This document shows, piece by piece, positions 1-12,914 of a stretch of DNA of 64,000 nt (position 1 is the first letter of the stretch; each line of letters starts with the position of its first letter). The stretch spans positions 13,840,381 to 13,904,380 of the forward strand of contig NC_081136.1 in NCBI RefSeq assembly GCF_958295425.1. Direction: 5' to 3'. The stretch is from Solea solea (Eukaryota > Chordata > Actinopteri > Pleuronectiformes > Soleidae). A model generated the notes under the pieces. It was not told the origin of the DNA, searched no databases, and was given only the letters and a program-made list of their open reading frames with translations. The position numbers and the translations under genes were made by a program.

Positions 1-1438
1 TGTTACTCACGAGGGATAAAGCAGAAATATTGATGCTATGCTAGACACACAGAAAACTAGACAACCCATTTTCTGTCTTTACTCTTTAATAATTCTTCAC
101 ATTCTTTTTTCTCTCGTTCTCAGCCACGATTTCCTAACACACAATGTGTCGACATTTGCTTCACACACACTTTAACGCAGAGATCTCAAACTGGCGACAT
201 GTCATTTAGTATATCGTCATAATGACAACATAGCCTGTGACCTTGTCTTCCTCGTAAACACTGTGCATATGCTGATGTGATAGATTATAGACAGACTGAA
301 ATATCAAATATGTGTTTATTTTTATAATATATACTGTATACTTTTTTCTCCCTCTCTAGGGGTCGACACAGCACATATTCCACATATTTATGGGTATTCA
401 TTTGTATTTATTTTTTTGCAAACTATGCATCATGCAATATTAAAACAAACTGTTAAATATCATAATTTGAGTTATTTTCATATGATGATGGGATATTGTG
501 TTATAATTTTAAGGCCATGTTGCCCACCTTCTACTGAACTGTTTTTTTCTCTAGACCCGCCCCCTCTTGACCAGAATAGATGCTCATTGGCCCTCAGGTC
601 ATTTGAGTTTGAGACCCCTGTTTTAATGCATTACCAAAGGGCCATATACACTTTGGAATAGCATGAAATAAATGAAATGAAACTCTGCAGAATGTGCTAA
701 CTTGTTATTAGTATTCAGTAGCTAGGCATTGGTATCCCACCCTGATTACGGCCCCTCTTTCCTTTTTTTTTTTTAACAAAACAAAAAACTAGTGAAGTAA
801 TGTTTTCCTTGTCACTTTGCCTGCACATTTCTATGAGGCTCTTGACACAGTTTGCTGCAGAGGCTATGATGCTCCATCACGTGCCGCCTGCCCACTGGAG
901 CCCTGGTTGTCTTCGAAGCGCTCCTGCCGCCTAATGACAATGAACGCCTTGTCAATCTGTTCCAGCCTGACTCAGGTTACAGTCCGCTCCATCTCCCCCG
1001 TGAGCGCCAGGCAGGACAGTTTTCCCATGTTGTGTTGACACTGCGAGTGAGTGCGATTGTGAGGCCTCAGCAGCAACAGTGTGTTTGTGACTCTGTGGTT
1101 TCAAGTCAAAGGAATGTTCTTCAGCTCCAACTCAAATACTGAAGTCAGCAGTTTGAAACAATGCTGTGCTCCTGCACTTATTCACCCCATGTCTTTGACA
1201 AAGGCATCCAGAAACCCTGAGTAATGTTTGAAAGCTACATAAAGACAGACAGTTTGTATGTTTGACAGTTAACTACACTGGTCAAATGTCCCAGTATAGA
1301 AGCATAAGCCCAGACTCAATTTATTGACTGAAGGGTGTCTGCCTCCACTACACTAGGTGGCGATATGTCCCCTTTCAGCTTGTTAGTACATTTCCAATTT
1401 AGCTGATGGGTAGTCAAGTCTTCTTATGTCTATGAACT
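1..1438. other. Non-coding DNA
   Basis: AT-rich, with short chance ORFs only. No gene, RNA or repeat recognised. Confidence 0.5.
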
Positions 1439-1923
1439 TTAATCTATTAACAATGGCAAATTGTGGGAATAATACACAACTCCTTATATGGACATCCTGG
1501 GGTGTGTGTTTATAGGTCACATATTCAGGCTTAAAAAAATGTGGGTTTTTTTCTGGTTTTTGAGTCAAAGTTATGATTCATTTTATATTGCATTTTTAGT
1601 AGTGATATAGAGTGTGTAGAAGTCACTTAATAGTTTTTTTTGTAGTGTTTGTTCATAAAAATGAGCCACGCGAACTTTGAACTGTGACGTATTTGCAAAT
1701 TTTACGAATTCAATCCGATTTAAAAAATTTGGAGCACTTTTTGCTCAGGTGTGTTCATATAGTTGTTGAAAATTAAAAAGTATTTTTCATCAGATTGCCT
1801 CGGTTGTGTTGGAAAAAAAGGATATAAAACACTCTATATTGCACATTCTTATCTTGCATTTACTGTGTGTTTCAACATAGTAATGGAAAAAGCAGCCAAA
1901 ATGCTCTGTGTTCTAAGGGTTAA
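1439..1923 (-). mobile_element. TTAA-bounded non-autonomous element, copy 1
   Basis: Its reverse complement aligns along most of its length with 4488-4880, including AGCCTGAATATGTGACC and GGATGTCCATATAAGGAGTT. The right end is AAGGGTTAA; the left end is eroded. TTAA with inner CCCTT recalls piggyBac-type ends, with no transposase. Confidence 0.65.
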
Positions 1924-4487
1924 ATTCTTTAAGCTGACAACAAGCTGTTGTCTTATTCTTCTTGTCTGACTGTGGTTTGACTGAATTTATACATACAATA
2001 TATATCTGGGTGTGTATGTCTGACTTTCTGATCTGATTTCGGACAGACATGTTAACCTGCTTTTTCAAAGTCTGGTTTCTGACATGTAAATGCACAGACT
2101 GACTGTATGAAAGCACTGATAAACTAAAAGCATCACTTGGCAGGGCATAGTCTGCCGGGTCATAAATAAAATACTAAAAAGAAGCCTTTCAAATGTGGCT
2201 TTATATGGTCTTTCCTCCCTGAGTCAAAGCAATCTATTTATGCCCCCCCCCCTCCCCTGCTATCTCCCCATCCACTCCTGTAGGTCCCCAGATAAAAGGA
2301 CTCATTGTGAACAAAGCAAAGGATTTGACAGAGCTTCGGACTCCTGCAGTGGACCGAACCATTCTATGGGCTCACATTCAATAAAAGTAGGGTTTTCTAA
2401 TGTTGGGAGAGACCATTATTCGGTCATGAAAGAGGACCATGAGATATTAATGATTGCACACCCATGTTTGACCATTAAGCCTCTGACAGCAATGTGAAAT
2501 ATCTATGTTGCACAAGCCCTGCATCATTTCTATCTTTTTTTTTTTTAAACCCAAACAACAGATGCTTCATAATCTCCTTGGATGACAATAATAAACCTCA
2601 TGTAAATGATATTTACATCCACCACATGGAGAGCCTGCCCTGGCAGTGGCAAAGATGGTGCGATAACTTCTCCGACTGAGATGTTGCCATGGGAACGTGA
2701 CTCATCCCAAGTCTTCGTGCTTTACCTGTGGCAGCTGCACAGTACTCATGAAAGCTATTTTGTGCTCCTTTTGTTTGCCAGCCGGCAGTGCTGAGCCTCA
2801 AATTTTCAATAACATATCATATCAGGTGTCTGGGAAAACCCGGTGAAACACAGGTGCTAAAGTGACTTTTGCAGATGTCATTTGTGCGGATTTGGATGTT
2901 GTGAGTTAGAGCAGGAGGCTGTGATTGAATCAGCATCAGACGCGGAACTAAACAGAATCAAGGGGCGACGCTTCAACATGTGTATAATGTACCACTGCTC
3001 ATATGAATAAGGAAATGACAGCTCAATGACCTTAATGTTTTTGGCTGAGTCATAGATGCCATTTGAGATAATCCACGGTTTAGTGCGCCGTGATATGTAA
3101 TTCATAAATCATACATTTCCCAATAAAAAGCTTAGGTTGAATTCTGTGTTTATAAGTCACCATTTTAGGTGTATACAGTATATAAAGTTTAGAATCCTCA
3201 CTGGATTTTAATGCATTGTTATTATTATTATTATTACTATTATCAGGTTTGTTGTTTGACCACATTTTTACAGAACAAATATCCCTCTACAAAAGTGTAC
3301 TTTTATGAAATTGAAATATGCTGACATATGATTCATATATGTAGATTGTATACTCATTGATGTATAGGGGAGTAAAACCGAATAAGATGAAGTTGTCAAG
3401 ATCATAAGTATTAAGTGTGATGAACTGCTTTTTATATCCTATTCCCATTTGTCAGGCGTGCGAATTACAGTGTAACACCTACAGAAAACAAACAGCCCTA
3501 CGGCGTGTTAGTGAGGTCACGTTTGCGCCTGTGTGCTTCTCCAGGTATGTTGTCGAACACTGAGAAGTGTGGAGGAGGCCCATCTGTCACAGCGCCATCG
3601 CCCTGTAAACAAAATCCTCAGCTGTCATTCACGACAGGGCCCACGTCTTTTCTGTTTATCACCACTGGCCACTTCACGGCATTGGAAACGGTAAAATGTA
3701 GCAGGCAAATACATAAAGATAATCGAGGCTTGCACCGTCTGTTTGAAGAAGTCATCATATATTGTTGCTTGCAGGTGAGGGTCGTGCCTCACTTCACCTT
3801 GCCTTGCAGGGTTAGTGCTGGCGACTGTGTTAACCTTAAGATCAAATATTGATCTCCGCATGATCGATTGCCAGAGTATGAAGCAGAACACATGCAGCCT
3901 TTAAGGGTTAATGACCTTCTGACCTTGTTTTTGACGCTATTCATATCTCCGTGCTGATACTGACTCGAGAAGGAGCTGACCTGTGATGAGTGTGATTTCA
4001 ACAGTTGCAGATAAGCACTCCCTCCCACCTGCAGTCTTATTGTGATGTTTTTTTTTTTCTGCTACAGCCACAAAAATTCTCCTCGTGAATGTTATGTAAC
4101 CATCAACTTAAGCATAATTATACACTAATCCCAATATCATCCGATTCCAACGTAGTCTGATATTAAACTACCAAGCTGAACTGTTAACAACACCTTAACC
4201 GTATAACCAGCCATTTCAAAAACACAACTAACTGTGTAACAAAACCATTTCGCTCCCATTAAGTTGAAATGCCTGTGCTTACAAGGCATTTTTATGGCAT
4301 TTAGGGTGTTCGGCTACATTTGCTTTTTCCAATATCTGATCCAGGCATTTTGACCTGTATCTGACGCTTACAGATATCATCATGATAAGAGCAAATTTGT
4401 AAGTGGTGTTTCTCTAGCCATTTCTGAAAGGTGCATGTTTGATAAATGAATCACAACTTCATTTTATGCATGTGCTGTTTATACATC
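1924..4487. other. Non-coding DNA between two inverted element copies
   Basis: Largely unique. 2120-2230 and 2600-2780 are of balanced composition and could be conserved non-coding sequence. No gene seen. Confidence 0.45.
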
Positions 4488-4880
4488 TTAACCCTTGGTT
4501 ACATACAGTATATACAGAGGGTATAAGAATATAGAATATAATTTTTTTTCATTTTCACCAACTACATATATAAACACAGCTGAGCAAAAAGTACTTAAAA
4601 TGTTTCAAATGTGTGAAATTTGTGAAATATGTCACAGTTCAAAGTTTTCGTTTTATGAACAAAAAGAAAAGAAAAACGGTCTGTTTTGTGACTTCTGCAC
4701 TACTTTATCTCAATGCGATATAAAATGAATCATAAATTTGACTCAAAAACACATAAGAAGACAAAAAGCCTGAATATGTGACCCATGAACACCCCCCCCA
4801 CACACCACTCCCAGGATGTCCATATAAGGAGTTTTGTATTATTCCCAAAGCAATTTACCATAGGCGCACCTGAGGGTTAA
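4488..4880 (+). mobile_element. TTAA-bounded non-autonomous element, copy 2
   Basis: Bounded by TTAACCCTT (4488) and AGGGTTAA (ending 4880), consistent with TTAA target duplication and CCCT inverted ends. It is inverted relative to copy 1 and has no coding capacity. Confidence 0.7.
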
Positions 4881-7800
4881 CTTCCACTTCTGTAACACCT
4901 GATATTATGTTGAATGGATAAAGCAGCACGTTTTTACTTTGGATTGAAGGGACATGATAATTGTGGGTCAAGTAATGGTTCCGCATTGATCTTGTGCTCC
5001 TTGCAAACCTGCAGCCTGACAACACTATTTATATTCACACCTAGAGGCTACTGAACACAGAGACAAGCTGACTGAGTGTATGCTGAATTAGCACCTCACT
5101 GGCAGCGTTTTTTACGATTTCGGTCTATCCTTTATTCCAAAGCATTACAAGAAGGATTTTATATTCATAAGCCACTTTGTAGGCAGAGAATGGTTGAATT
5201 AATTTCAATACAATATAAAAGTTGCAGGTGACAGAGAGTTGCTTTAAATAGATAAGCCAGTCACTTTAACTGTTGGATTTAAAGCCAGTTGACGGGGAAA
5301 AAGAACACGCGTGATCTAAGTATAGTGTGGCTCTTCATGTCCAAAGACATCGTGTTACCCATGACTGTATCTTGTACTGTGACTCCAAACACGACATCCC
5401 TACCTCAGAGTGACTTAACCTGAGATTCTCTCCGGCTCTGTCCTGGACTGTGTGCTCTCACGGCGAGTTCCAAAAGGTGAAGTGCAGGTACAAGCTCCAA
5501 GTGACACTCCAGGTACCCGAAGGGCCACAGGGAGATTTCATTTCTGTCCTGACATCACACGTTTTCCCCTTAGTGAAACAGCTAAGGCACTTCTCTCGCT
5601 GCCTACAGGTGATCAAGATGTCGGTTTGAATGAAGGTCAGGAGCTGTCGTGTCAAATCACTGGTAAGACTGAAAAGTTGAGAGAACAGTCTCTGTCTGAC
5701 GGCTGGAGGTCACAACGTGACATTCATCAAGTTGCTAGGTTTGTGTTCTGTAAACAAGTTCGATTTCTCGGTATGACTTTTAATGTCATTGTTTATTGTT
5801 TGTTTATTCACGGAGGGGGATCTTCATTAACGTTCTTTGGCTTCTCATCTTCTCTCCTCGATTTGCTCAACTATATAATACATAATGTTCACAGGTAATC
5901 AGTTGCCTAATTTATACAACATGAAGTTTGTACACGCAAACTTCACTTGTACTGAGAAACACGGAGAGTTGTGTGACTTATTCATCATTGTGGGCATTTA
6001 TTTGACAATTTCTTTCATGTAACGTGTTCATATTAATATATATTATTATTAATAGTATAATAAGTACACACTATAGTTTTTAACGTAATAACGAACTTAA
6101 CGAAGAGGTCTAAGGTAGAAGTGTCGACGAATAAGAGCCAGTTTCCAGTTCTATGTTTTAGGGCGTCACTATTTCAGCTATTTATGAAGCAGAAAAGACA
6201 AATAGCTTTTGAAATGTGAGGATTTGCATTGCAAATTGAATTTCTTCAGTTTGCCACAAAGAGCTAAATTTAACACCTCAGTCTTGCCTCTAGGAAATTG
6301 TGAGTGTGATGCCCAATGTTTTTTCTGACGCTGCATGAACTAGACAATGATCAGATAGTTGAGGTAGTCCTCGTCAAGCATACAAATAAACAGCAGCAAA
6401 TTAACCGAAAGCATACATAAGTATTGAATATTGTGTAAAAGTATGGTGTATTTGGCCTAGACATTTATCAGATTAACCAAAATATTTACATTTATACCTT
6501 AATGTAATATCTTAGGGCACAATATCACAGTCTCATCAAGGGCATTTCATTCTAACTAAACATGATGATGCACGCCCACCCTATGTTACCTCTGTTTACT
6601 TACACTTCCTTCAACACTTGACTATTGACTCATAATCGATTGTAGTTTAGGTGGAGATTGGCATCTTTTGTTACATAACTAACGGATGTTTATGGTTGGA
6701 TGTAAAAAAAAAAGAAAAGAAGAAGAGAAGAAGCATGCCAGTGCAGTGCGGTTGGTAATCTGGCATATACGTTCATTTGTTCAACAGCTACAGGCCCTTG
6801 AGGCGTTTTGGAGGCTATTCCTAAAACCACACTCCCTGATTACTCAACTGGCATAAAAGCAACCACTCAAAGCAATCTCATTTGTGGCTCTAAAGCTGTG
6901 TAGTGTGCGCTGATACCTCGGTTAGGTAACACACCAGTGCTCAGAGTTATATTGGAGGTGACACCCCATCAGGACTATAAATAGCTTTGCACTTTTCCCC
7001 CAGGAGCCCAGCTGTAGCTTTCTCGCAGGCATTTGATCTCTAGTTTGTGGGCGTCTGACATCACCCACTGCTGCTGCTTTGTCTCCCTGACGTTCTGGCT
7101 CCTGCACACAAACACCGGGAAAACACACCGGCACCATCAGTGCTGTAGTAGCTTCATTATAGCTGGAAGATCATGTGTGAAAAAAAAAAAAAGAGGATCT
7201 TTCATCAGAAGCTGTGATGGTGATGCTTTTAAGAGTCAGTCACTTCAAAGACAGTTCGCCTCAGGGTTTTCCCTCAACTGCATTTAATGATTTCTCACAA
7301 AATTACTTTAAATACATGACTATGATGGCAGAAACAAGGCAGCGGGCTCGGAGTGAAGTGAATCACTCCTACATCAACGAAACTTTGCGCTTAATTGGGG
7401 GGGATGAGGATACAGGAACGAGCCCAGCACAAGCCTCATAACAAGTGGGCGTATAAAGCAAATGGAAATGAAAAAATAAAGATACACCAAACTCCTGCCG
7501 GCTGCGTCTGACCCACGTTAGTTACCGTCTACATACGTGTGTGATGACTCAGGAACAACCACTTAGATTTATATTGAGTTATATAGTCCAGTTTGGATTA
7601 GGTACTGTTTAATGTTAACAAGACAACGAAGGGGATCATTTCCTCAAGTTATTTAGTTTTTTTTAAATTATTTTTATTATTTTATGCAGCTATTACAAAT
7701 AACAAACTAAATATTTTTTGGGCTGTTTGGAGGTTACATTTTGGATTGCTGCTTGCTGCATGATTTATTAAGGGCTGTGACTCATCATTTACTAATGCTT

Positions 7801-9534
7801 ATCGATGTGTAAGATGCCACTGACAAGAACAAAATGTAAGTTACAAGGTTTTCGTCGCCATTTTGGTGCCATTTTGTGGCCGGCGACTGTCCGACAAACC
7901 TCACTTCATGAGGCATTACATGTTGTAGTTAGTAGCTTTGTAATCATTTCTAAATTAGCTGCTTAATGCTTTATTCATCAGGTAGAACCAATGGTTCATC
8001 AGTCCACTTACCTTCCAGGAAAACTAGTAGTTGGTATCTATGTTTATGAAAGACTTTGTACCATATAACTACTGACATATTGGCCTTTTTTATTATATAT
8101 TCATATAAGCAATGGATTACTACCAATTAGAAAGAAAGTTTTAACTTCATACAAAGAGCTTTACCACAACCTGGCAACCCGAGTCATCAAAAATTTAAGA
8201 TTGTGTTTGTATTGCCTCACAAATGCATGTAAACAGCTGCACAGCAAATTATAGATGATAGAAAAGTCAAAAGCAGAAATGTCCAACATTCAAGTCTGAA
8301 TGTAGTCTATGCTCACATCTGAGTCCTATAGTTCAAGGCAGAGCTCCAACTTCAGCTGTGCTATTTACCAGTGACCTGTGCTCCATCAGTAATCTATTCA
8401 ATGTGTAATTTACAAATCAATCAGTGATTTATAATGTGTTTCTTTTTCTAATCCAATGTATCAAAGCAACCGTATGTATTTGTTTTGTACAACATCCCAA
8501 CACAGATGAGCTCAAGGCTCATAAATGGGTTTCCTGAGACGAGGCTTGTGTCTTGGAAAAATCTGGCAAAACATTCATAGATATTATTGCGTCATGAATA
8601 TTCTCATACCGCTCTTCAAAGACTCAATAAAGTATCATGCCATGAAATATTTTAATATTTTATAGTATGTAGTATATCAGTATTTTATTACACCCCTAAT
8701 TTTGTGTTGGATGCCACTGCAGTGAACTCCATATTGCAAGTAAAACATATCAGCTATAGTATAAATGAAGCTGTAAATTGGGATTAGATGTGTAAAGTTG
8801 ACATATGAGTTTCTTGATTCTCACCAACAACACATTCCTATTGCTGCGTAGACTATTATTGTTTCTGCAATTTCAATATATTGTCTTCTTGACCGCAGAA
8901 CCAGGTGGCTTTAAAGAAAAGGTCAGCCATTCTACCATCATCCGCATTCAGTTATTTTTATATCCGGTATATTTTTGCATACGAGACACAAACAAATTAT
9001 AATACTACACAGTGAATCTACAGTAGCCAGTGGCCTATGAATAATTCATTTCAGGAAAGGGATCTGTTTGCCCTCGCGCCTCTTTGGTGCGCCTGTGCAC
9101 CTGGTGCCATTTGGCTGTATAGGCTACAGCAGACGCGTCTCCAATTATCAAGAGGCACATCCGTGGGTTTCTCTGTGTCAACTCCCGCCCACCCCCCAAC
9201 CTTAAAAAAATAGTATCCACATCCACATTGATTTGAGCGAAGCCAGATCAGGGTGGGCGACACGAGAAACTCGCACGTGAATAACTTATCCTGGATGATG
9301 AATATGCATTTTGCGCATAGGACACCCAAACTAGAAAAGTCCAGTGTGAAAGAGGGACGTTTTGTGACCGTGTAGGACAAACTGTTATCGTGTCTCTGGG
9401 TGTGATTACAATTTCTTCATGTGATAACCGATATGTTTAGATGACCATTCACTCCAGTGGGCTTGCTGTTTTCCAACTAGATCCTCCTGTAATGTGCGTG
9501 ATGAGTGGGCTGCCACACACACACACGACCCGCT
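4881..9534. other. Non-coding DNA upstream of gpr78
   Basis: No exon recognised. 5930-6000 is a short piece of the dispersed element also at 58075-58440. From about 9050 the DNA becomes richer in CG toward gpr78. Confidence 0.5.
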
Positions 9535-9713
9535 CAGACTTGGCACAGCTTTCCTTCAGCACTTGGCGCGTGTTGATGTGGAATAATCGGCAGGTTTGAG
9601 TGGCGGCGGCCGCTTCAGCACGCTGGACAGCGCTCGTGGAAGTTGGAGAGGATCGGCTGCGAGCGTTTTTTTTTTGGTTTGTTTGTTTTTTTATATTTTT
9701 TTTTTATTATTAT

Positions 9714-9848
9714 TATATAATTGAAATGAATTTGCGGAGCCGCTGCTGTGGAGATGTGCCACGCGTGACCATGGCTAGTTTGAAGTATTCATTGTCCACA
9801 ATAACAACAGGCGCGCGGAAGCCCACAGCGCACTCTCTGGAGTGAGAC
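9714..9848 (+). promoter_or_regulatory. gpr78: gpr78 promoter-proximal region with TATA-like box and upstream ORF
   Basis: A TATATAA sequence at 9714-9720 follows a T-rich tract. An upstream ORF frame runs to a TGA at 9843-9845, with ATGs at 9726 and 9771. The 9771 ATG has a near-ideal context (ACCATGG, 9768-9774) and would encode 24 residues ending three bases before the receptor ATG. If TATATAA sets transcription about 30 bases downstream, only the 9771 ATG lies in the mRNA. The start site is inferred, not seen. Confidence 0.4.
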
Positions 9849-10519
9849 ATGGACTTTGCTGAGATCTTTTGCGCTTTGTTCATCGTCGTGGTCGCGGTCG
9901 TGTCGCTGCTGTCAAACTTGTTGGTGCTGCTATGTTTCATCCACAGCACCGAGATTCGCCGACAGGTGCCCGGTGTTTTCACCATGAACTTGTCCTTCTG
10001 CAACATCCTCATCACTGTGCTGAACATGCCGGCCACTCTGCTGGGGGTTATCCGGGAGCAGCAGCCTTTTGGGGATTGCATTTGCCACACAGTGAGCTTT
10101 CTGGAGACTTTCCTGACCGCCAACACCATGTTGAGCATGGCAGCCCTCAGCATAGACCGGTGGATAGCGGTGGTCTTCCCGCTCAGTTACTCCACTAAAA
10201 TGCGCTACAAGGACGCACTGATCATGGTGTGCTACTCCTGGCTCCACTCCTTCACCTTCTCCCTTGCAGCGCTGCTCTTCTCTTGGGTTGACTACAGCCA
10301 CGTCTACGCGTCCTGCACCTTGCAGCCGAGCGACGACGGCAGCGACAGGATTAAGTTCACAGTCTTCACTGTCGTTTTCCACGCCACGAGTTTCATGCTC
10401 TCCCTGCTCATCTTGTGTTTCACCTACCTGAAGGTGCTGAAAGTGGCCAGGTTTCACTGCAAGAGGATTGACATCATCACCATGCAGACTCTTTTCCTGC
10501 TGGTCGACATTCACCCAAG
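9849..10519 (+). CDS. gpr78: gpr78 coding exon 1 (residues 1-223, TM1 to start of ICL3)
   Basis: Starts at ATG 9849 in the context GACATGG. It encodes TM1-TM5 and ends at CCAAG before the donor gtatgt, phase 2. It is more GC-rich than the flanking DNA. Confidence 0.93.
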
Positions 10520-12426
10520 GTATGTCATCCCTCGAATGCGTCTTCTCCCATAGCCCTAACCATTAAAATGCCCACACTGTAGTTTTTAAATGTGTTAGAT
10601 TTCTGAACGTCCACTTTTTTTTTCAGCGTCAAACAGAGATGTTTAGCTGAACAAAAGAGGAGAAAGCAAAGAGCCACTAAGAAGATCAGCATCTTCATCG
10701 GCTCATTCATCATCTGCTTTGCTCCTTATGTAATTACAAGGTAAGTCCAAGTGATATAGCCCTTCATTACATTTAATTTACTGCAAAACTTCTGCACAGA
10801 TCATCAAAAATGAATGACCTCAACACCACTTAAGCAATGATCTTGTGAGTAATGACGTTAAAGCATGTTTTCTCTAAGTATAATGAGCAAATAACCTCAT
10901 ATCTGCCTCCAGACTCATTAGCTCTGTTGTTTTGTACTGTACAATCCGACACCTGTAGTTTGTCCTCAGGCTATTTTTACCTGAAACTTAGAGTTCAAGC
11001 AACTGTGGATTTTTAAAAACAGGTTAAATAACAATAATTCGAAGCATGAAAAAATGTATTCTTACGCCGTTGCCACCCCCAAATGAAAAAGCAAAACATG
11101 TCAGTCAACACTATGATATTGTAAGAAAGTAATAATGTTCATTACAATATTAATAATATTAAATAAACTGAACAATGTTTTATAAATGATTGCATTAATA
11201 AAATGATTAAGTGCATGATGGAATGACCTCATTAGTTGTGCATCTATTTCCACAAGTTAACAGCAATATCTGCAGTTGTTTAGTAGATGGCAGAAGTGAT
11301 GAAATGTACAGGGTTAATTAAATACATCAACAACAGGTGTTTGGTTTGTGTACTCTATCTTAGACTGCATATACAAAATGTATGTGCTCTTCCAGTTTCC
11401 TCTGTGAAGTCAATTGCGAAGTAAACATATATTTAATGGCCATCAGGGGGCGACTCTGCTGGTTGCAAGACCTCAACTAAGCTGCAACTTCTCACTTTAT
11501 TTATAATGTCATGAAACATTTTCCTGAGTCATTGGTTTCAGTTGCTAGTGTCATGCTTTTTTCAATAGAAGATGATATCACATTTGTAAACTATGTTCCC
11601 ACTTAGAGGAAAACAGATATATCAGTGAACGCCAGTGTAATTGACAGCTGGTGTCACCCAATAGCAGCTTCTGTTTGCAAAACATCCACATGGCGCTGGC
11701 CAAATCACAAATCTTGAGCCTTCAAAATGAGAGTTTATATTGTAAGGGATGATTGTTTGTAAAAGTAATAACATTTACAAGGCTCACTGAATGCACCTCT
11801 AAGCTCAACACTATGTGGACTGGACTCCACATTACTCACACTAGCTCCCACATGCTGGATCTTTCATGGAGCCAGCAGTGGTCTGCCTCACGTTTGAGTG
11901 TGTAAACACTAGTTTTTGTTATAAATCATCGGTGTAAAATCATTTATATGTTATTTTACACATTTTCAGCAAAAGTGGCCTTTAAATGGCAGCTGAGCCA
12001 TCGGCCACAATCGGGACCAGGGTCCCCTGATGCAGATAGGTTGCAAAATCTCCCATCACAGCTGATTAATCGGATAAAATGATTCATTGGTTGACCTCTC
12101 CTCTTTATTATTTTTACATATTGAACCAAGAGGCAGCTCATTAGTCCGCAGTCTTGTGTTGTGTCCACTCAAATAGACCTAGAACACAGAGGGGAAGCAG
12201 TGGCTCCCAGAGAAAAGAGGAAATGCTTCGAGGGCTCACAGTTGTCGGCCATTTGTGCTGTTGCTGCAGATGATCCACTACTGTTTGATGTACTGTATGT
12301 GCAGTGTGCTCATATCACCATGAGGAGATAGAGCATACATTAACACTTGTGACTGCTGTGACCAAAACATCTGATTATAATTAGTCTTGAAGTGCTATGT
12401 GTTTTTAAACCAGCATTTGAACACAC

Positions 12427-12487
<61 letters not shown>

Positions 12488-12914
12488 GCTTCTCTTGTCA
12501 GCCTTTTCTTTCTTCAAATTAAATGGCAGAATTTAATGGATGGTACATAAATTACTGGATTGTGAATTGGGACAGAACAGTTTTCAAATATATGAATGCA
12601 GAAATGTTACATGTTATATCAAGGCTTTGTCTTGATATAAGACTTATTATTAATGTTTGTGTTCATGTCCTTTCAGGTTGGCTGAGCTGCTACCTTTTGT
12701 GGACATCAACCGCCACTGGGGAATCATCAGTAAGTGCCTGACATACAGCAAGGCTGCGTCTGACCCATTCGCCTACTCCCTCCTACGTCAGCAGTACAAA
12801 AAAGTCCTGGTTACAGTTGTCAACAGGCTGCTTCGCCGCGACCTATACCCTTCATCTGGCCATAACAGCTCTTTAGACACAGAGAACGACTACTGTCTCC
12901 AGAGGATCAGCTAA
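9849..12914 (+). CDS. gpr78: Orphan G-protein-coupled receptor GPR78 (GPR26/GPR78 family), complete, 3 coding exons
   Basis: Join 9849-10519, 10627-10740, 12677-12914 gives 340 residues; human GPR26 and GPR78 are of similar length. It is a plasma-membrane class A receptor without a known ligand; mammalian GPR26 and GPR78 raise cAMP without ligand (family knowledge). Seven hydrophobic segments are visible. TM1 is about residues 6-30 with the conserved Asn23. Cys79 and Cys156 can form the TM3-ECL2 disulfide. The usual switches are altered as in this family: Asn52 replaces the TM2 Asp, the TM3 motif is DRW (103-105), TM6 has CFAP (254-257) instead of CWxP, and TM7 has DPFAY (291-295) instead of NPxxY. 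The C tail (NSSLDTEND, 325-333) also looks like this pair. The first ATG of the frame follows an in-frame stop. Linked cpz and hmx1 decide gpr78 over gpr26. Both introns are phase 2 with GT-AG borders. Confidence 0.93.
10627..10740 (+). CDS. gpr78: gpr78 coding exon 2 (ICL3 and TM6)
   Basis: Acceptor tttttcag and donor gtaagt bracket 114 bases. The exon encodes the basic third intracellular loop (KRRKQRATKK) and TM6 with CFAPY. The intron before it is only 107 bp. Confidence 0.92.
11395..11760 (+). repeat. Dispersed repeat family D (GGGGCGACTC type)
   Basis: Contains CATCAGGGGGCGACTCTGCTGGTTGCA and further on TTGACAGCTGGTGTCACCCAATAGCAGC. Related pieces are at 25330-25570 and 40390-40620 (both -), and 48955-49250 (+). 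Confidence 0.65.
12421..12480. repeat. (CA)n microsatellite
   Basis: Sixty bases of alternating AC with one G interruption, in gpr78 intron 2. Confidence 0.97.
12677..12914 (+). CDS. gpr78: gpr78 coding exon 3 (TM7 and C tail)
   Basis: The acceptor tcctttcag restores the frame from the phase-2 exon 2. The exon encodes the end of TM6, TM7 with DPFAY, a basic helix 8 and the cytoplasmic tail, ending in TAA at 12912-12914. Confidence 0.92.

Larger units (their letters stand above)
10741..12676 (+). other. gpr78: gpr78 intron 2
   Basis: 1936 bases with GT-AG borders. Holds the dispersed repeat at 11395-11760 and a CA microsatellite at 12421-12480. Confidence 0.85.

Noticed and set aside
5452..5898. 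148-codon open frame on +
   Set aside because: No recognisable domain, no splice or promoter context, low-complexity end, and part of it borders a dispersed repeat. Treated as chance.
9930..10514. 194-codon open frame on - opposite gpr78 exon 1
   Set aside because: It is the antisense shadow of a GC-rich receptor exon and has no protein-like features of its own.
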